DNA from: Bythopirellula polymerisocia
Lineage (GTDB): Bacteria > Planctomycetota > Planctomycetia > Pirellulales > Lacipirellulaceae
Assembly (NCBI RefSeq): GCF_007860015.1
Contig: NZ_SJPS01000002.1
Span: 898-64,897, forward strand
DNA length: 64,000 nucleotides
Direction: 5' to 3'
The notes beneath the pieces are model-generated. The model searched no databases, was not told the DNA's origin, and saw nothing but the letters and a program-made list of their open reading frames with translations. A program made the translations under genes and the position numbers. Below are positions 1-8,234 of the stretch, one piece after another (the stretch's first letter is position 1; each line of letters begins with the position of its first letter).

Positions 1-117
1 GATGGAGCCCAACGTACCATAGAAAAACTAACCGAACTCTGTGGAAGAGTTCTCGATCTATTCACCGAACATGAATGCCGAAACTACCTCCGACATTGCG
101 GATACCGCTACAAATAA
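1..117 (+). CDS. C-terminal end of an IS630-family transposase (partial)
   Basis: Frame 1 is open from the window edge to a TAA at 115-117 and gives 38 residues. The tail has the pattern of the IS630/DDE transposase C-terminus: a helix ending in [18 protein letters not shown], close to the usual ECxNYFRHxGY ending. The rest of the gene lies left of the window. I cannot place the inverted repeat or the TA target site of the element. The next gene begins inside this reading frame, so the insertion probably replaced its natural upstream region. Confidence 0.7.
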   Translation, partial: DGAQRTIEKLTELCGRVLDLFTEHECRNYLRHCGYRYK

Positions 118-935
118 ACGTTGACGAGACTAATGCAAGAGTAATCGTTACTGCGATTTGCCTTTCTCTGTCTTTCATCGCTCAGACATTCGCAGCACAA
201 TATAGTCTGGGTGTCAGTGTTGAGCGGAAGCATAGCTTCAACGCTGAAGCAGTTTACAACTTCGATTTCTTTATATCTAGGCAGGATTCTGGCGAAAATA
301 AGTTCTTGGAACTCGTTTCTCCCCAGGGATTTCGATATCAAGAAAGTATTCCTCCGTTTGACAATATAATCATACAGCAAAGCGGAATATCTCTGAATGA
401 ATTAAGCAACGTCCTTCCTGGGAACTGGATTTTTGAAGAAACAATCAATGGAATTAAGAAGAGCTATCAGATAACACTGCCACAACTTCCTGACGAATTC
501 TTGAACATCTTAACTCCAGTCATTACATCGCCGTCCAACGGTGCAACTGTCGGGAAAGTATTTGATCTAACTTGGACAAATCCACAACCCAATGGAATTG
601 CCCTGTCCTATTTTACTGATCCTCAGTTGGGTTCTTTTCCACGCGGTACGTTCATTGGTCATGGACCTGGAGATTATACTGTCGATCTTACGCGAATTGA
701 TGCTCCGTCAAAAATCGAGTTTACCCAATTTAGCATCATCAATCAGCTTGATCCAATTTGGATTCGCCCGACGCCACTGACGTTTAACTCAGACGCAAAT
801 TTCTTGTTTCAAAATTTACTGTTTAAGGTTTTCTCGCCTAGTATTGACTTTACAGTTGTGCCAGAGCCGAATTCAATTTTGCTAATGGTACTCGGCGGTA
901 TTGCGGCACTCGCTTGTCGGGGTAGCGTTCTGTGA
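75..935 (+). CDS. PEP-CTERM sorting-domain protein, start uncertain
   Basis: Up to 286 residues. A hydrophobic signal peptide core ([19 protein letters not shown], about residues 22-42) is followed by a beta-rich region with an [10 protein letters not shown]...LTWTNP segment typical of planctomycete surface proteins. The C-terminus has a VPEP motif at about residue 263 and a transmembrane stretch ([13 protein letters not shown]) ending CRGSVL. This is the exosortase sorting tripartite signal with a weak basic tail. The only in-frame starts (ATG 75, TTG 96) lie inside the transposase reading frame at 1-117 and lack a ribosome binding site. The gene has therefore probably lost its own start region to the insertion. 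No exosortase gene is in the window. Confidence 0.7.
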   Translation: MPKLPPTLRIPLQINVDETNARVIVTAICLSLSFIAQTFAAQYSLGVSVERKHSFNAEAVYNFDFFISRQDSGENKFLELVSPQGFRYQESIPPFDNIIIQQSGISLNELSNVLPGNWIFEETINGIKKSYQITLPQLPDEFLNILTPVITSPSNGATVGKVFDLTWTNPQPNGIALSYFTDPQLGSFPRGTFIGHGPGDYTVDLTRIDAPSKIEFTQFSIINQLDPIWIRPTPLTFNSDANFLFQNLLFKVFSPSIDFTVVPEPNSILLMVLGGIAALACRGSVL

Positions 936-942
936 GAACGCT
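924..942. terminator. Short perfect hairpin at the end of the PEP-CTERM gene
   Basis: AGCGTTCT-GTG-AGAACGCT, an 8-bp perfect stem with a 3-base loop, overlaps the stop codon of the PEP-CTERM gene. There is no T-run, so termination is only one possibility. The rest of the interval to 1191 holds nothing I can support. Confidence 0.25.
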
Positions 943-1146
943 GTGGATGCAGAGACATTCAAACAGGCTTCTCTACAATTACAGCTTGGATTATCAAGCA
1001 TTATTACCGTCGAATTTGTTATCCGTTGCAGCTTCACTGCCCACCCCTAAGTACCGCGGCTTTATCGACCTCCGCTACTATGAGTTATCCCCACTTAAGC
1101 CCCTTTTCGGAAATAGTCAGCAGAATTTCGGACGACCTGATGTTCT

Positions 1147-1166
1147 CGCAAAAGGCGTTTTTTGCG
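1147..1166 (-). terminator. Candidate terminator after the sulfatase gene
   Basis: CGCAAAA and TTTTGCG form a 7-bp stem around a 6-base loop, 26 bases past the sulfatase stop on the minus strand. The A/T-rich stem is weak. Confidence 0.25.
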
Positions 1167-1191
1167 CAGTGAAAAGTAACCAATCACGCAC

Positions 1192-2673
1192 TCATTCGCT
1201 CGTTCCGTGGGGGCGAATCTCTGTGCCTTCACGGTTGGTCAGCTTGTCGCCAAGCGCCGTGCGGGCGGTTTCTGCTCCTTTCGTCAGGCGTGCGACAATC
1301 TGCGGGTGTCGACGGGCCACATTTTTCGTTTCTCCTACGTCGTTTTTCAAGTCGTAAAGCTCCAGGCCCGTCTTGCGCTGGCTGTAGGGCACAGGCACGC
1401 CATCCTGTCCACCCGGTTTGCCGGCCAGGGTTCGGTATTGATGCGGGAAGTGCAGTTTCCAACGGCGATCACGGACCGCGTGCAGTTCACCGCCATAGTA
1501 GCAATAGAAAATCTCATGCGGACTCACGGCATCCGGTTCACCCGTCATGAGGGGCCAAATGTCTTTGCCATCGATGGTCCGTTCGGGAGGCAATTCGACA
1601 TCTATCAGATTTGCCACCGTGGGGAGCAGATCGATCGTAGACGCCAATTCGTCGCATTTCGTATCGGCTGGAATCTTGCCTGGCCAACGCATGATGCACG
1701 GCTCTCGATAGCCTCCTTCAAACATCGTTCCTTTCCCCTCGCGGAGAGGCTTTGCCGAGCCGGCATGGTTGCCGAAGTTCAACCAAGGGCCATTATCCGA
1801 GGTAAAAATCACGAGTGTTTTTTCGTCAAGTTCGTTCTGAGAAATGGCATCGAGAACTTGTCCCACAGACCAATCGATCTCCATTACCACGTCGCCGAAG
1901 AGACCCGCGCCGCTCTTGTCGCGAAACTTGCTAGAGACGAACAGGGGCACATGGACCATGGAGTGGGGGACATAAAGAAAAAATGGTCGCTTGGCGTTGC
2001 GATTGATAAACTCGACGGCCCTTTCCGTGTAGAGTGTCGTTAGTTGGGCCTGATCGTCGCCGGTCACTTCGTCATCGACGATTCGATTGCCATCGAACAG
2101 GGGAAGGTCCGGGTACCGTTGTTTGCGATTTGCGGCTTCCGGGGGTAGCTTCACGTAATCTGGGTGCAATGGCCACATGTCATTGGAGTAGGGCAGGCCA
2201 AAATATTCGTCGAAACCATGTTGCAGAGGTAGAAAGGGGGGCAAGTGTCCCAGGTGCCATTTCCCGAAGATCGCCGTGGCATAGCCGCGTTGTTTGCAGA
2301 GTTCCGCCATCGTCAGTTCGTCGGAATTAATTCCATGTTTCGCATCGGGTGATAACGCACCCAGGATGCTCACCCGCTCGGGATAACATCCCGTGAGCAG
2401 GGCGGCCCTTGAAGCTGAGCAGACCGCCGTCGCCGAAACGAAATCGGTAAACACGCGGCCCTCGCTGGCCATGCGGTCCAAATTCGGTGTGGGATAATCC
2501 GTGGCACCGAACGGGCCGATATCCGCATAGCCCATATCGTCGATGAAAATGATGACGATGTTCGGCAGGTCCGCAGCGGGTTCTTCGGCGGCTCGCAATC
2601 CCTGGATGAGCCAGAGGCAAGTCAGGATCAATGCAAGAACAGGGACGCGCAAAAGAGAATGACTTCCAAGCAT
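1192..2673 (-). CDS. Secreted arylsulfatase-type sulfatase
   Basis: A 493-residue hydrolase of sulfate esters from the alkaline phosphatase/sulfatase superfamily, with an N-terminal signal peptide (about residues 1-29). The metal-binding [13 protein letters not shown] lies at about residues 41-53. The CSASR motif at residues 85-89 is the Cys-type formylglycine site (C-x-A-x-R), so activity needs a formylglycine-generating enzyme, which is not seen here. FGKWHLGH and FTSDNGPW supply other active-site residues. Length is normal for the family. The ATG is preceded by GGAAAG, 6 bases away, which supports the start. Such enzymes usually attack sulfated polysaccharides in planctomycetes; the substrate cannot be told from sequence. 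Confidence 0.9.
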   Translation of the reverse strand: MLGSHSLLRVPVLALILTCLWLIQGLRAAEEPAADLPNIVIIFIDDMGYADIGPFGATDYPTPNLDRMASEGRVFTDFVSATAVCSASRAALLTGCYPERVSILGALSPDAKHGINSDELTMAELCKQRGYATAIFGKWHLGHLPPFLPLQHGFDEYFGLPYSNDMWPLHPDYVKLPPEAANRKQRYPDLPLFDGNRIVDDEVTGDDQAQLTTLYTERAVEFINRNAKRPFFLYVPHSMVHVPLFVSSKFRDKSGAGLFGDVVMEIDWSVGQVLDAISQNELDEKTLVIFTSDNGPWLNFGNHAGSAKPLREGKGTMFEGGYREPCIMRWPGKIPADTKCDELASTIDLLPTVANLIDVELPPERTIDGKDIWPLMTGEPDAVSPHEIFYCYYGGELHAVRDRRWKLHFPHQYRTLAGKPGGQDGVPVPYSQRKTGLELYDLKNDVGETKNVARRHPQIVARLTKGAETARTALGDKLTNREGTEIRPHGTSE

Positions 2674-2709
2674 TGATCAACTTTCCGTAATTTGATGATT
2701 TGAGTTCAA

Positions 2710-4542
2710 TTACTCCATCTTCGGTAATTCGTACTTCGCTTGCAAGACAGTTCCTTCATCGGACAACAGTCTGCAAAGCGTCTCGTCGCGTAGCACATCC
2801 TCGATTAGCATGGGCTTTCCATCGACTTCTGCCCATTGATCGACCAGCCGAATGCCATGACTGTAATCGACATACCAATCGACGTGAATCGTCGTAAGCG
2901 GCTGAATCGGTTTTCCATCGAGTTGATGCCAACCATAGATTGCCACGTGCCCAGGGCGATCCGCAAGCTCGTTAGACACTACGACATCTTTTTTGATTCC
3001 CGCGAGCAGCGGACCTGAGACGCGATTGTCCAGCTGTCCTTGAATGAGCTGATTGTGATGGTTGAAAGTGGACAAGGTTTCACGATTCGCGGTCAACGGT
3101 TGAGGCGCCAGCTTCACCGTTGCAGCGTTGTAAATATCATCCACCATTTTTCGAGTGGGTAAGACGCAGCCCAGCATGTCGGCTAAATGCTGTGCGGTGT
3201 AGGGAGTTAGCGGCAGGCGGACGAAATCCTCATTCCCACCAACTGCCAAGTAGTCGGGCGACACCCGATAGACGATTCTATGGACATCGCCAGATTCGGT
3301 TTGAATCTCCGCTGAAATCTTCTGAAAGTCTCGCCACCACTCGGGGATATTGCCTTGCAAGATTACCTTGACAAGGGCCGCCTCCCTTTGCGAAGGAGAA
3401 GCATCAATAAGCGATTCTACGACAGTGGTGCCTTCGGGTGCATCTGCCCGTCGAGATTGCACAGCGGGTGCTACGCCGTGCAAGGCAGCAGGCTGGAGCG
3501 GGCTTGATTCGATCCACTCGGTATAGGTCCGAGTAGGAGCCAGTTCGCTCCAAGCTCCGCGAAGAGGTGTTCCGATCGTGAGCGCAGCGAGCAATCCATT
3601 CATCTCACCGACGAGCCGCGTATGCAATATCTTGTTTTCCGGATTGGGATGAACCAGCGAGACAAACCGGCCGTCAAGGCCGACGTACTTCTTGAACGCA
3701 CCTTGGACGGACTCGTCGATGGGGATCTGGGTCTTAAAATCGTCTACAATCTTCTGGGTGGCGCGAAAGGTCCCACCAGTAGGCCCGACGACTTTCTTGC
3801 CGTTGAATTCGATCTCGCGGTCGTCGTATGCTAAGACGATGAGATGGTGTGAGGGGTCAGACTCTAGCCAGTAAATCAACTTTTTTCCATGCTGCTGGTC
3901 AGCATCGAAACTATAGTTCGCATCTAAGAACGCAATACGTTCAACTTGTTGAGGAACCTGCTCGACGGAATCTAGGTATCCAAAAAGAAAACTGCCTCCC
4001 CCGCTATGACCGGTCAGCACGATATCAACTTCCTTGGAGGGGAGACTCACGGCGAGGGCTTCGACGATTTCGCGGATAATTTGTGGTCCTTTGATTCTTT
4101 GACTCTTCCAGCTTGGCCAACTCAGAGCATTGGCCTGCACGCATGCAAGCACCACCGTGCGATCTTGCTCCAAAGTAGCAAACTGCCTCCACTGGGCAGC
4201 AACGTGCTGAATATCGAAATGCCAGTCCATTCCCTCGGTCAATTGGCAACCTAGTGTCTGCTCGGCGGTGTTGCCGTTGGGAGTGGCATAGATAATCAGC
4301 AAGATCGGCTGATTGGGATCCACGCGATCTGGCGCCGGTGCCATAACAATCGCACGGGCGTCCTCTGCAAAACGGATTTCCCGGACCTGCTCCTGGTGGA
4401 AGCCTTGAGCAACGAATCCTGGCCAGAGGTTCGCCTCCGCTCCACTCACCTCTGTCAAAAGCAGTAAGCAAGCGAGGAAACAGCTCATGAATAACTTTCC
4501 TATATTGATAGCAGGAGTTCTTAGAATGGCTTTGGGATCCAT
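2710..4542 (-). CDS. Secreted alpha/beta-hydrolase-like protein with an unknown C-terminal domain
   Basis: About 610 residues from ATG 4542. A hydrophobic signal segment (LFMSCFLACLLLLTEVSGAEA) follows a basic N-terminus. The first half resembles an alpha/beta hydrolase: VVLACVQAN, then a nucleophile elbow GHSGGGS at about residue 177 and LIVLAYDD further on. The C-terminal 250 residues match nothing I recognise. ATG 4488 is an alternative start, since AGGAAAG sits 6 bases before it. The reading frame continues upstream to 4806, but that part is antisense to a GxxExxY cassette and is not likely to be translated. Substrate unknown. Confidence 0.6.
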   Translation of the reverse strand: MDPKAILRTPAINIGKLFMSCFLACLLLLTEVSGAEANLWPGFVAQGFHQEQVREIRFAEDARAIVMAPAPDRVDPNQPILLIIYATPNGNTAEQTLGCQLTEGMDWHFDIQHVAAQWRQFATLEQDRTVVLACVQANALSWPSWKSQRIKGPQIIREIVEALAVSLPSKEVDIVLTGHSGGGSFLFGYLDSVEQVPQQVERIAFLDANYSFDADQQHGKKLIYWLESDPSHHLIVLAYDDREIEFNGKKVVGPTGGTFRATQKIVDDFKTQIPIDESVQGAFKKYVGLDGRFVSLVHPNPENKILHTRLVGEMNGLLAALTIGTPLRGAWSELAPTRTYTEWIESSPLQPAALHGVAPAVQSRRADAPEGTTVVESLIDASPSQREAALVKVILQGNIPEWWRDFQKISAEIQTESGDVHRIVYRVSPDYLAVGGNEDFVRLPLTPYTAQHLADMLGCVLPTRKMVDDIYNAATVKLAPQPLTANRETLSTFNHHNQLIQGQLDNRVSGPLLAGIKKDVVVSNELADRPGHVAIYGWHQLDGKPIQPLTTIHVDWYVDYSHGIRLVDQWAEVDGKPMLIEDVLRDETLCRLLSDEGTVLQAKYELPKME

Positions 4543-4561
4543 AACAGCGTAAGGGCCTTGA

Positions 4562-4806
4562 TTGAACAGAAGGAAAGGGAGACAACGGAGAAATGAAAGC
4601 TCTGTTTCCTTTGTCTTCTCTGCTTCAAAGTCCTCTATAATGCACTCTTTGTTCTCACTGGCCTCTGAAATAACCCACGACGTGATCGGCGCGGCGATTG
4701 AGGTGTCGTGGTTGATCCTCCCAGGAGTTAAATTAGAGTGAGTGAGAAGAGTAGACAGAGGAAACCAAGAAATTGCCCTCCGTTGCCTCTGTTCCCTTCT
4801 GTTCAA
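4562..4806 (+). mobile_element. Deleted copy of a terminal-inverted-repeat GxxExxY cassette
   Basis: This 245-bp unit starts TTGAACAGAAGGAAAGGGAG and ends with the imperfect inverse (…CCCTTCTGTTCAA). Both ends continue inward with related CAACGGAG and GGAAAC/GTTTCC blocks. It is the counterpart of the unit at 11635-12182 in opposite orientation, and is exactly 303 bp shorter because the middle of the gene is missing. Both copies are preceded, in gene orientation, by the same nine bases GGGCCTTGA, so the repeated unit may be slightly longer than marked. It carries no transposase. Confidence 0.65.
4640..4741 (+). pseudogene. GxxExxY gene reduced by an internal in-frame deletion
   Basis: The 33-residue frame reads MHSLFSLASEITHDVIGAAI, then EVSWLILPGVKLE and stop. 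The intact gene at 11700-12104 begins MHPLFSQASELTHDVIGAAI and ends with RLILPGANLE. The first 22 and last 10 residues therefore correspond and the 101 central codons are gone, including the GxxExxY motif and the nuclease-like core. The frame is preserved across the junction. It cannot have the parent's activity. Confidence 0.75.
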
Positions 4807-4896
4807 ACCAATCCATGGGCTGACGAAAAATACCGAGGTTACTATTGAGCCTTCCCTGGGAGAGAGAATGAAAACTTGGAGCTATTCACTTGACTG

Positions 4897-5208
4897 CTAT
4901 TCATTCGAATATTCAGAACTGTCTTTGGATGGGTTGTCTGACGAGCTTTGAGCTATCCACCAACTATCCGTAGCGATCGCTCCTACGGTCAGGACTCCCA
5001 AGACAGCGAGTTCCCACAGCACCAGTTGCGTGCCGTGCTTATCAAGCCAGGCAAAGAGGGGATGGCCTGACTGGCTGGTGGCTTCGATGTTAGTGCCATT
5101 GACCGCCAGAAAAGCCATGAAGCCATAGGCGAACACCGTGACTACGAACACCATCCCCACTGGGATGAGCAACGTATAGAACGGGTTTTTCCATTTCTTG
5201 GCAGCCAT
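4897..5208 (-). CDS. Small membrane protein of unknown function
   Basis: A 103-residue protein with two predicted membrane segments, about residues 12-36 (LLIPVGMVFVVTVFAYGFMAFLA) and 62-82 (LVLWELAVLGVLTVGAIA). The start is basic (MAAKKWKNP) and the tail is Ser/Asp/Glu rich. It lies 19 bases downstream of the secreted protein at 5228-5779 and in the same direction, so it may be co-transcribed. I do not recognise a family. Confidence 0.6.
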   Translation of the reverse strand: MAAKKWKNPFYTLLIPVGMVFVVTVFAYGFMAFLAVNGTNIEATSQSGHPLFAWLDKHGTQLVLWELAVLGVLTVGAIATDSWWIAQSSSDNPSKDSSEYSNE

Positions 5209-5227
5209 GTGGCGAGATTTCTTGGGA

Positions 5228-5779
5228 TTATTGGCGGGGACGAACCGCTAGTGAGGATTCAATCGCCGTGAGTCGCGCCTCGGCAATTTGGCGTTCGCTC
5301 TCGCTGCCGTGTTTAGCAACCCGTCGATAAAAGACTCGGGCCAACTCTGCCTGCCCTGCCCCTTCAGCTGTCTGACCTCGCCGCAAATAGGTGGCGGCCC
5401 GTTGGGCTTCGAGCCAGTTCGTTGCGCTCGTATCAACAGGGCGCCCCAGCACATCGTGCTTCGCCCCTCGTCGACGGGCGGCCTCGGCCAAGACTTCCCT
5501 ATCCATCTCGGCGAGATCGATTACGGTTGCACTCACTGACAGTCCTCCCGCGAAGGCACTTGTACCCACTGAGCGGCTGCCGACGCGATCAAACCGAGTC
5601 CGCGTGCTTCCGCCAATGCTTCCCAAGGAAACTGTCCCCCGAGTGGGCACGACGACGGTCGTCGAAACTCCGAAATAGTGAAACGTCGGCAACTGAACCG
5701 TCTGGACCTGAGTTACCTGGGCATTGGAGTAGCTAAACATCGTTGTCGAAAGTAACAAGGCCAAGCAGCGAGCTTTCAT
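5228..5779 (-). CDS. Secreted protein of unknown function
   Basis: A 183-residue protein with an N-terminal signal peptide (MKARCLALLLSTTMFSYSNA). A Val/Thr/Gly-rich beta-like part follows (about residues 20-110). The rest is helical and Ala/Arg-rich, with pattern ATYLRRGQTAEGAGQAELARVFYRR, which resembles a TPR-type helical hairpin. It sits downstream of the pseudopilin operon after a 164-base gap, so a link to secretion is possible but unproven. AGGAGG-like sequence (GAGGCCTCTC on the minus strand) is close to the ATG. Confidence 0.6.
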   Translation of the reverse strand: MKARCLALLLSTTMFSYSNAQVTQVQTVQLPTFHYFGVSTTVVVPTRGTVSLGSIGGSTRTRFDRVGSRSVGTSAFAGGLSVSATVIDLAEMDREVLAEAARRRGAKHDVLGRPVDTSATNWLEAQRAATYLRRGQTAEGAGQAELARVFYRRVAKHGSESERQIAEARLTAIESSLAVRPRQ

Positions 5780-5943
5780 GAGAGGCCTCCTGTGGAATCA
5801 AAGAAAACAATCGCACAACGCAATTGTACTCCTCAATAGCCGATGGCAGCAAGCCAAAGGGATTTTCAATCTCTTTGAGAGTGAATACTGCGACCGCGTC
5901 GCCATAAATCCGTGACTCGGAGGGACTTGGCAACGAGAAACGA

Positions 5944-6813
5944 TCAATACTCTTTCTGCAAGACACCATCGGCACGGTTGCCCAGTTGTTCGAGCACTTT
6001 GGCATCTGTGTCCACATTTAACGCTCGGCAAGAACCATCGGCCAAGGCAGTGTTCACTATTCCGGGATGGGCACTGTCAAATCCGCCAACTTCTAAGGGG
6101 CCTGGAGGATCAGCCTGCTGATCTTTTCGTTGTCCCCACGTGAGCTTACCAATCTTGCTCGTGTTCCGTAGCGTCGCGCGGGTGCCACTCACCCATCCAA
6201 GACTGCTCTCAAATGGCCACATTTCGCCGAGGAGCAAAGTCTGCGAACTCCCGTCGAGAATATCGCTATAACGAATGTTACTGTTGAGAAACAGGACTCC
6301 GTTGTTGTCCGAGTTGATCGGCGTTTCGCTCCCATCGTGGCAACCAGCGTACGTGCCGAAGGCGACGGTTTCGTCTTCATTTTTCTCGTTGCCAGGAAAA
6401 GAGGGGCACATCAACAGTGAAACCGACACCGCCCGAATTGGAGCATTGACCGGTGCATAAGCGCCCGCCTTCATGTCAAACAATTCGTAGGCGGTGCGCA
6501 TCTCCATGTACGGCAGAATCTGTACGATCCAACTAACATGCTGGCCGTCCGGCTCACTGCGGATCGGTCCCGTGGGATTGATGACCCCAGCGGGCAGATG
6601 TTCGACTCCGAACTCGTAGTTGTGCGTGGCCAGGGCCAATTGGGAGATATTGTTCAAACAGCTCGTACGCCGGGCAGCCTCGCGTGCCGCCTGCACCGCC
6701 GGCAGCAACAGCGCTACCAGAACGCCGATGATGGCGATCACTACCAAAAGTTCTACTAAGGTGAAAGCTTTTTCTGATTTGGAAACTGCATGAGAACGAA
6801 CTGGGCGAGTCAT
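5944..6813 (-). CDS. DUF1559-family prepilin-like protein
   Basis: A 289-residue member of the planctomycete-wide DUF1559 family. The type IV prepilin N-terminus KAFTLVELLVVIAIIGVLVA is seen at about residues 15-34, followed by LLPAVQAAREAARRTSC, the family signature. The C-terminal half contains the usual DGSSQTLLLGE segment and a GGFDSAHPG...ALADGS ending that is typical of DUF1559. The hydrophobic helix would be cut by a prepilin peptidase after the short basic leader and anchor the protein in the inner membrane or a pilus-like fibre. The start is set by AGGAG eight bases before ATG 6813; an upstream extension is not supported. It is the last gene of the pseudopilin operon. Confidence 0.9.
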   Translation of the reverse strand: MTRPVRSHAVSKSEKAFTLVELLVVIAIIGVLVALLLPAVQAAREAARRTSCLNNISQLALATHNYEFGVEHLPAGVINPTGPIRSEPDGQHVSWIVQILPYMEMRTAYELFDMKAGAYAPVNAPIRAVSVSLLMCPSFPGNEKNEDETVAFGTYAGCHDGSETPINSDNNGVLFLNSNIRYSDILDGSSQTLLLGEMWPFESSLGWVSGTRATLRNTSKIGKLTWGQRKDQQADPPGPLEVGGFDSAHPGIVNTALADGSCRALNVDTDAKVLEQLGNRADGVLQKEY

Positions 6814-6817
6814 GGGA

Positions 6818-7246
6818 TTACTCCTTGTTGGAGGCATAAGTTGGATCGAAAGTAAATGTGTAGGTTCGTTGGATACGCCGATGGGAATCCTCACCAAGTC
6901 GAGCCGTGACGTTGATTTGGCGAGCTTCTACGGCAGGTTGCGTTGCGATTTCAATGGTGGCGGAGTCTGTCCCTGGAATTGTGTCGACGGCCAACTGCCA
7001 GACTTCTCCCTTGTAGTCTGGATCAGCCAAGACCTGTTGGCGAGCACGCAAGATGCCCGCTTCTAGGATTAACTCTGCTTGTCGCAAGTTGCGCTGCTGG
7101 CGGACCTCAAGGTGAGATCTCAGTGCCGATCGGATCGTTGCCGTAACCATTGAGGTAATGATTACCAGACAGGCCAACACACAAATCAGGATCGCTCCTT
7201 GGCAACCAGATCGTAGTATTCGGCGTTTGCGGAAAATCACACTCAT
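6818..7246 (-). CDS. Pseudopilin-like / PilX-GspK-like minor component
   Basis: A 142-residue protein with a basic N-terminus and one membrane helix (AILICVLACLVIITSMVTATI, about residues 19-39). A short coiled region rich in Arg/Gln (LEVRQQRNLRQAELILEAGILRARQQ) follows, then a small beta domain. A helix with Q/R-rich start after the membrane segment is typical of PilX/GspK-type minor pilins, but no FTLVE motif is present, so this is an inference. Its start overlaps the stop of the preceding gene by four bases (ATGA), which implies coupled translation. Confidence 0.6.
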   Translation of the reverse strand: MSVIFRKRRILRSGCQGAILICVLACLVIITSMVTATIRSALRSHLEVRQQRNLRQAELILEAGILRARQQVLADPDYKGEVWQLAVDTIPGTDSATIEIATQPAVEARQINVTARLGEDSHRRIQRTYTFTFDPTYASNKE

Positions 7247-7749
7247 CGTTCTGCTTCCTGGGGGCTGCTCAATCGCACGAGCCGACCTACTTCGACCACG
7301 GTGTGCAAGATTGGGCGAGGTTCGACACCGAAGAGTTTCAGGTCGTGGGTGATGGATAGTTCCAATCGACTCGGCGCTTCACTTTCAAGGAACTGAACGA
7401 CTGCCTCGGGAGGTAAATCGTAGAACTCCCGCTGAGCGACTCCGTCATCAAGTACCTGCTCACGCAGCAAATATTTTTCTGCAATTGTGTAGGTAACTGT
7501 CGACTCGTTGGCCATTGAGAGGACCAGCGCGGCTTCTTGCCCCAGATCAACATCCATTGCTCGCTGTACGTCGTGACGAAAATCATGGCTTAGCCGGGTG
7601 AGGCTATGACTTACACGGGCCTGATCGCGGGAATTCGATTCCAAATTCAAGGCACGATGCACCACGCCTAACGACAGCACCAAGAGCACACTGCCGACCG
7701 ATATGGCCGCCATTACCTCAACAAGCGTGAAACCTTTGCGGCGAATCAT
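7243..7749 (-). CDS. Type II secretion pseudopilin, GspJ-like
   Basis: 168 residues. The N-terminus MIRRKGFTLVEVMAAISVGS is a classic prepilin cleavage site (G|FTLVE) and helix. After the helix come a Q/R/S-rich stretch and a beta domain with RLSHDFRHDVQRA, as seen in GspJ-type minor pseudopilins. It would be processed by a prepilin peptidase and sit at the tip of the pseudopilus. It overlaps both neighbours by 4 bases. Exact class (J versus H/I) is uncertain. Confidence 0.75.
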   Translation of the reverse strand: MIRRKGFTLVEVMAAISVGSVLLVLSLGVVHRALNLESNSRDQARVSHSLTRLSHDFRHDVQRAMDVDLGQEAALVLSMANESTVTYTIAEKYLLREQVLDDGVAQREFYDLPPEAVVQFLESEAPSRLELSITHDLKLFGVEPRPILHTVVEVGRLVRLSSPQEAER

Positions 7750-8234
7750 TGATCTTCCTCCTTGACTTCAGGAGGCTTGATCCATGCCACAAGGGAGAGC
7801 GGTTTTGGCTTGCCCAACCGGTCCCATTGAATTTGCAGAGCGATCCGCAAGCCATCGGCGTCGTCAATCGTCTCGGCAGATAGTTGCGGATTGGGCAAAC
7901 TGGACTGAGCAGCTTGAGAGGGTGCCAACTCAGCAAGTGCAGTTGTTCGCTCGTCTCCCTCCAGGGTAGTGAGTCGCTCGAGTTGATTGGAGACTTCTTC
8001 GAGAGCTGATTGATAGTGACGGGTGTCCTGGCGCAGTCGTCCACTCCTTACAGATAGCGGACCAATAAAGGCCATGGCCCCAATCAAGAGCGTGGCGGCC
8101 ACCAATAGCTCGGTCATGGTGCTACCATGGCGCGTAGGACGGGCACACTTGCCTGTCGTGGGTTCAACGGCCAAGAGTGGCCGTTCTACGGGTAAACCTC
8201 TAATTGCCTCTCGACTTAAGTTTATTTTATTCAT
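7746..8234 (-). CDS. Prepilin-type N-terminal cleavage protein
   Basis: 162 residues from ATG 8234. A 38-residue leader is followed by GSTMTELLVAATLLIGAMAF, a divergent prepilin motif (MTELL instead of FTLVE) and helix, then a coiled segment (YQSALEEVSNQLERLTTLEG). The ATG overlaps the stop of the upstream GspF gene (ATGA), which fixes the start. A longer frame to 8444 would run through that gene and is not supported. Likely a minor pseudopilin. Confidence 0.65.
   Translation of the reverse strand: MNKINLSREAIRGLPVERPLLAVEPTTGKCARPTRHGSTMTELLVAATLLIGAMAFIGPLSVRSGRLRQDTRHYQSALEEVSNQLERLTTLEGDERTTALAELAPSQAAQSSLPNPQLSAETIDDADGLRIALQIQWDRLGKPKPLSLVAWIKPPEVKEEDQ

Noticed and set aside
932..1357. 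141-residue plus-strand frame after the PEP-CTERM gene
   Set aside because: It overlaps the sulfatase end on the other strand and shows no domain or signal peptide; the non-overlapping part is too short to judge.
1207..2043. Long plus-strand frame opposite the sulfatase gene
   Set aside because: It is the antisense of a well-supported sulfatase and has no recognisable protein features.
4543..4806. N-terminal extension of the hydrolase-like gene to 4806
   Set aside because: It starts in the inverted repeat and runs antisense through the GxxExxY remnant, and a signal peptide begins only near 4542-4488.
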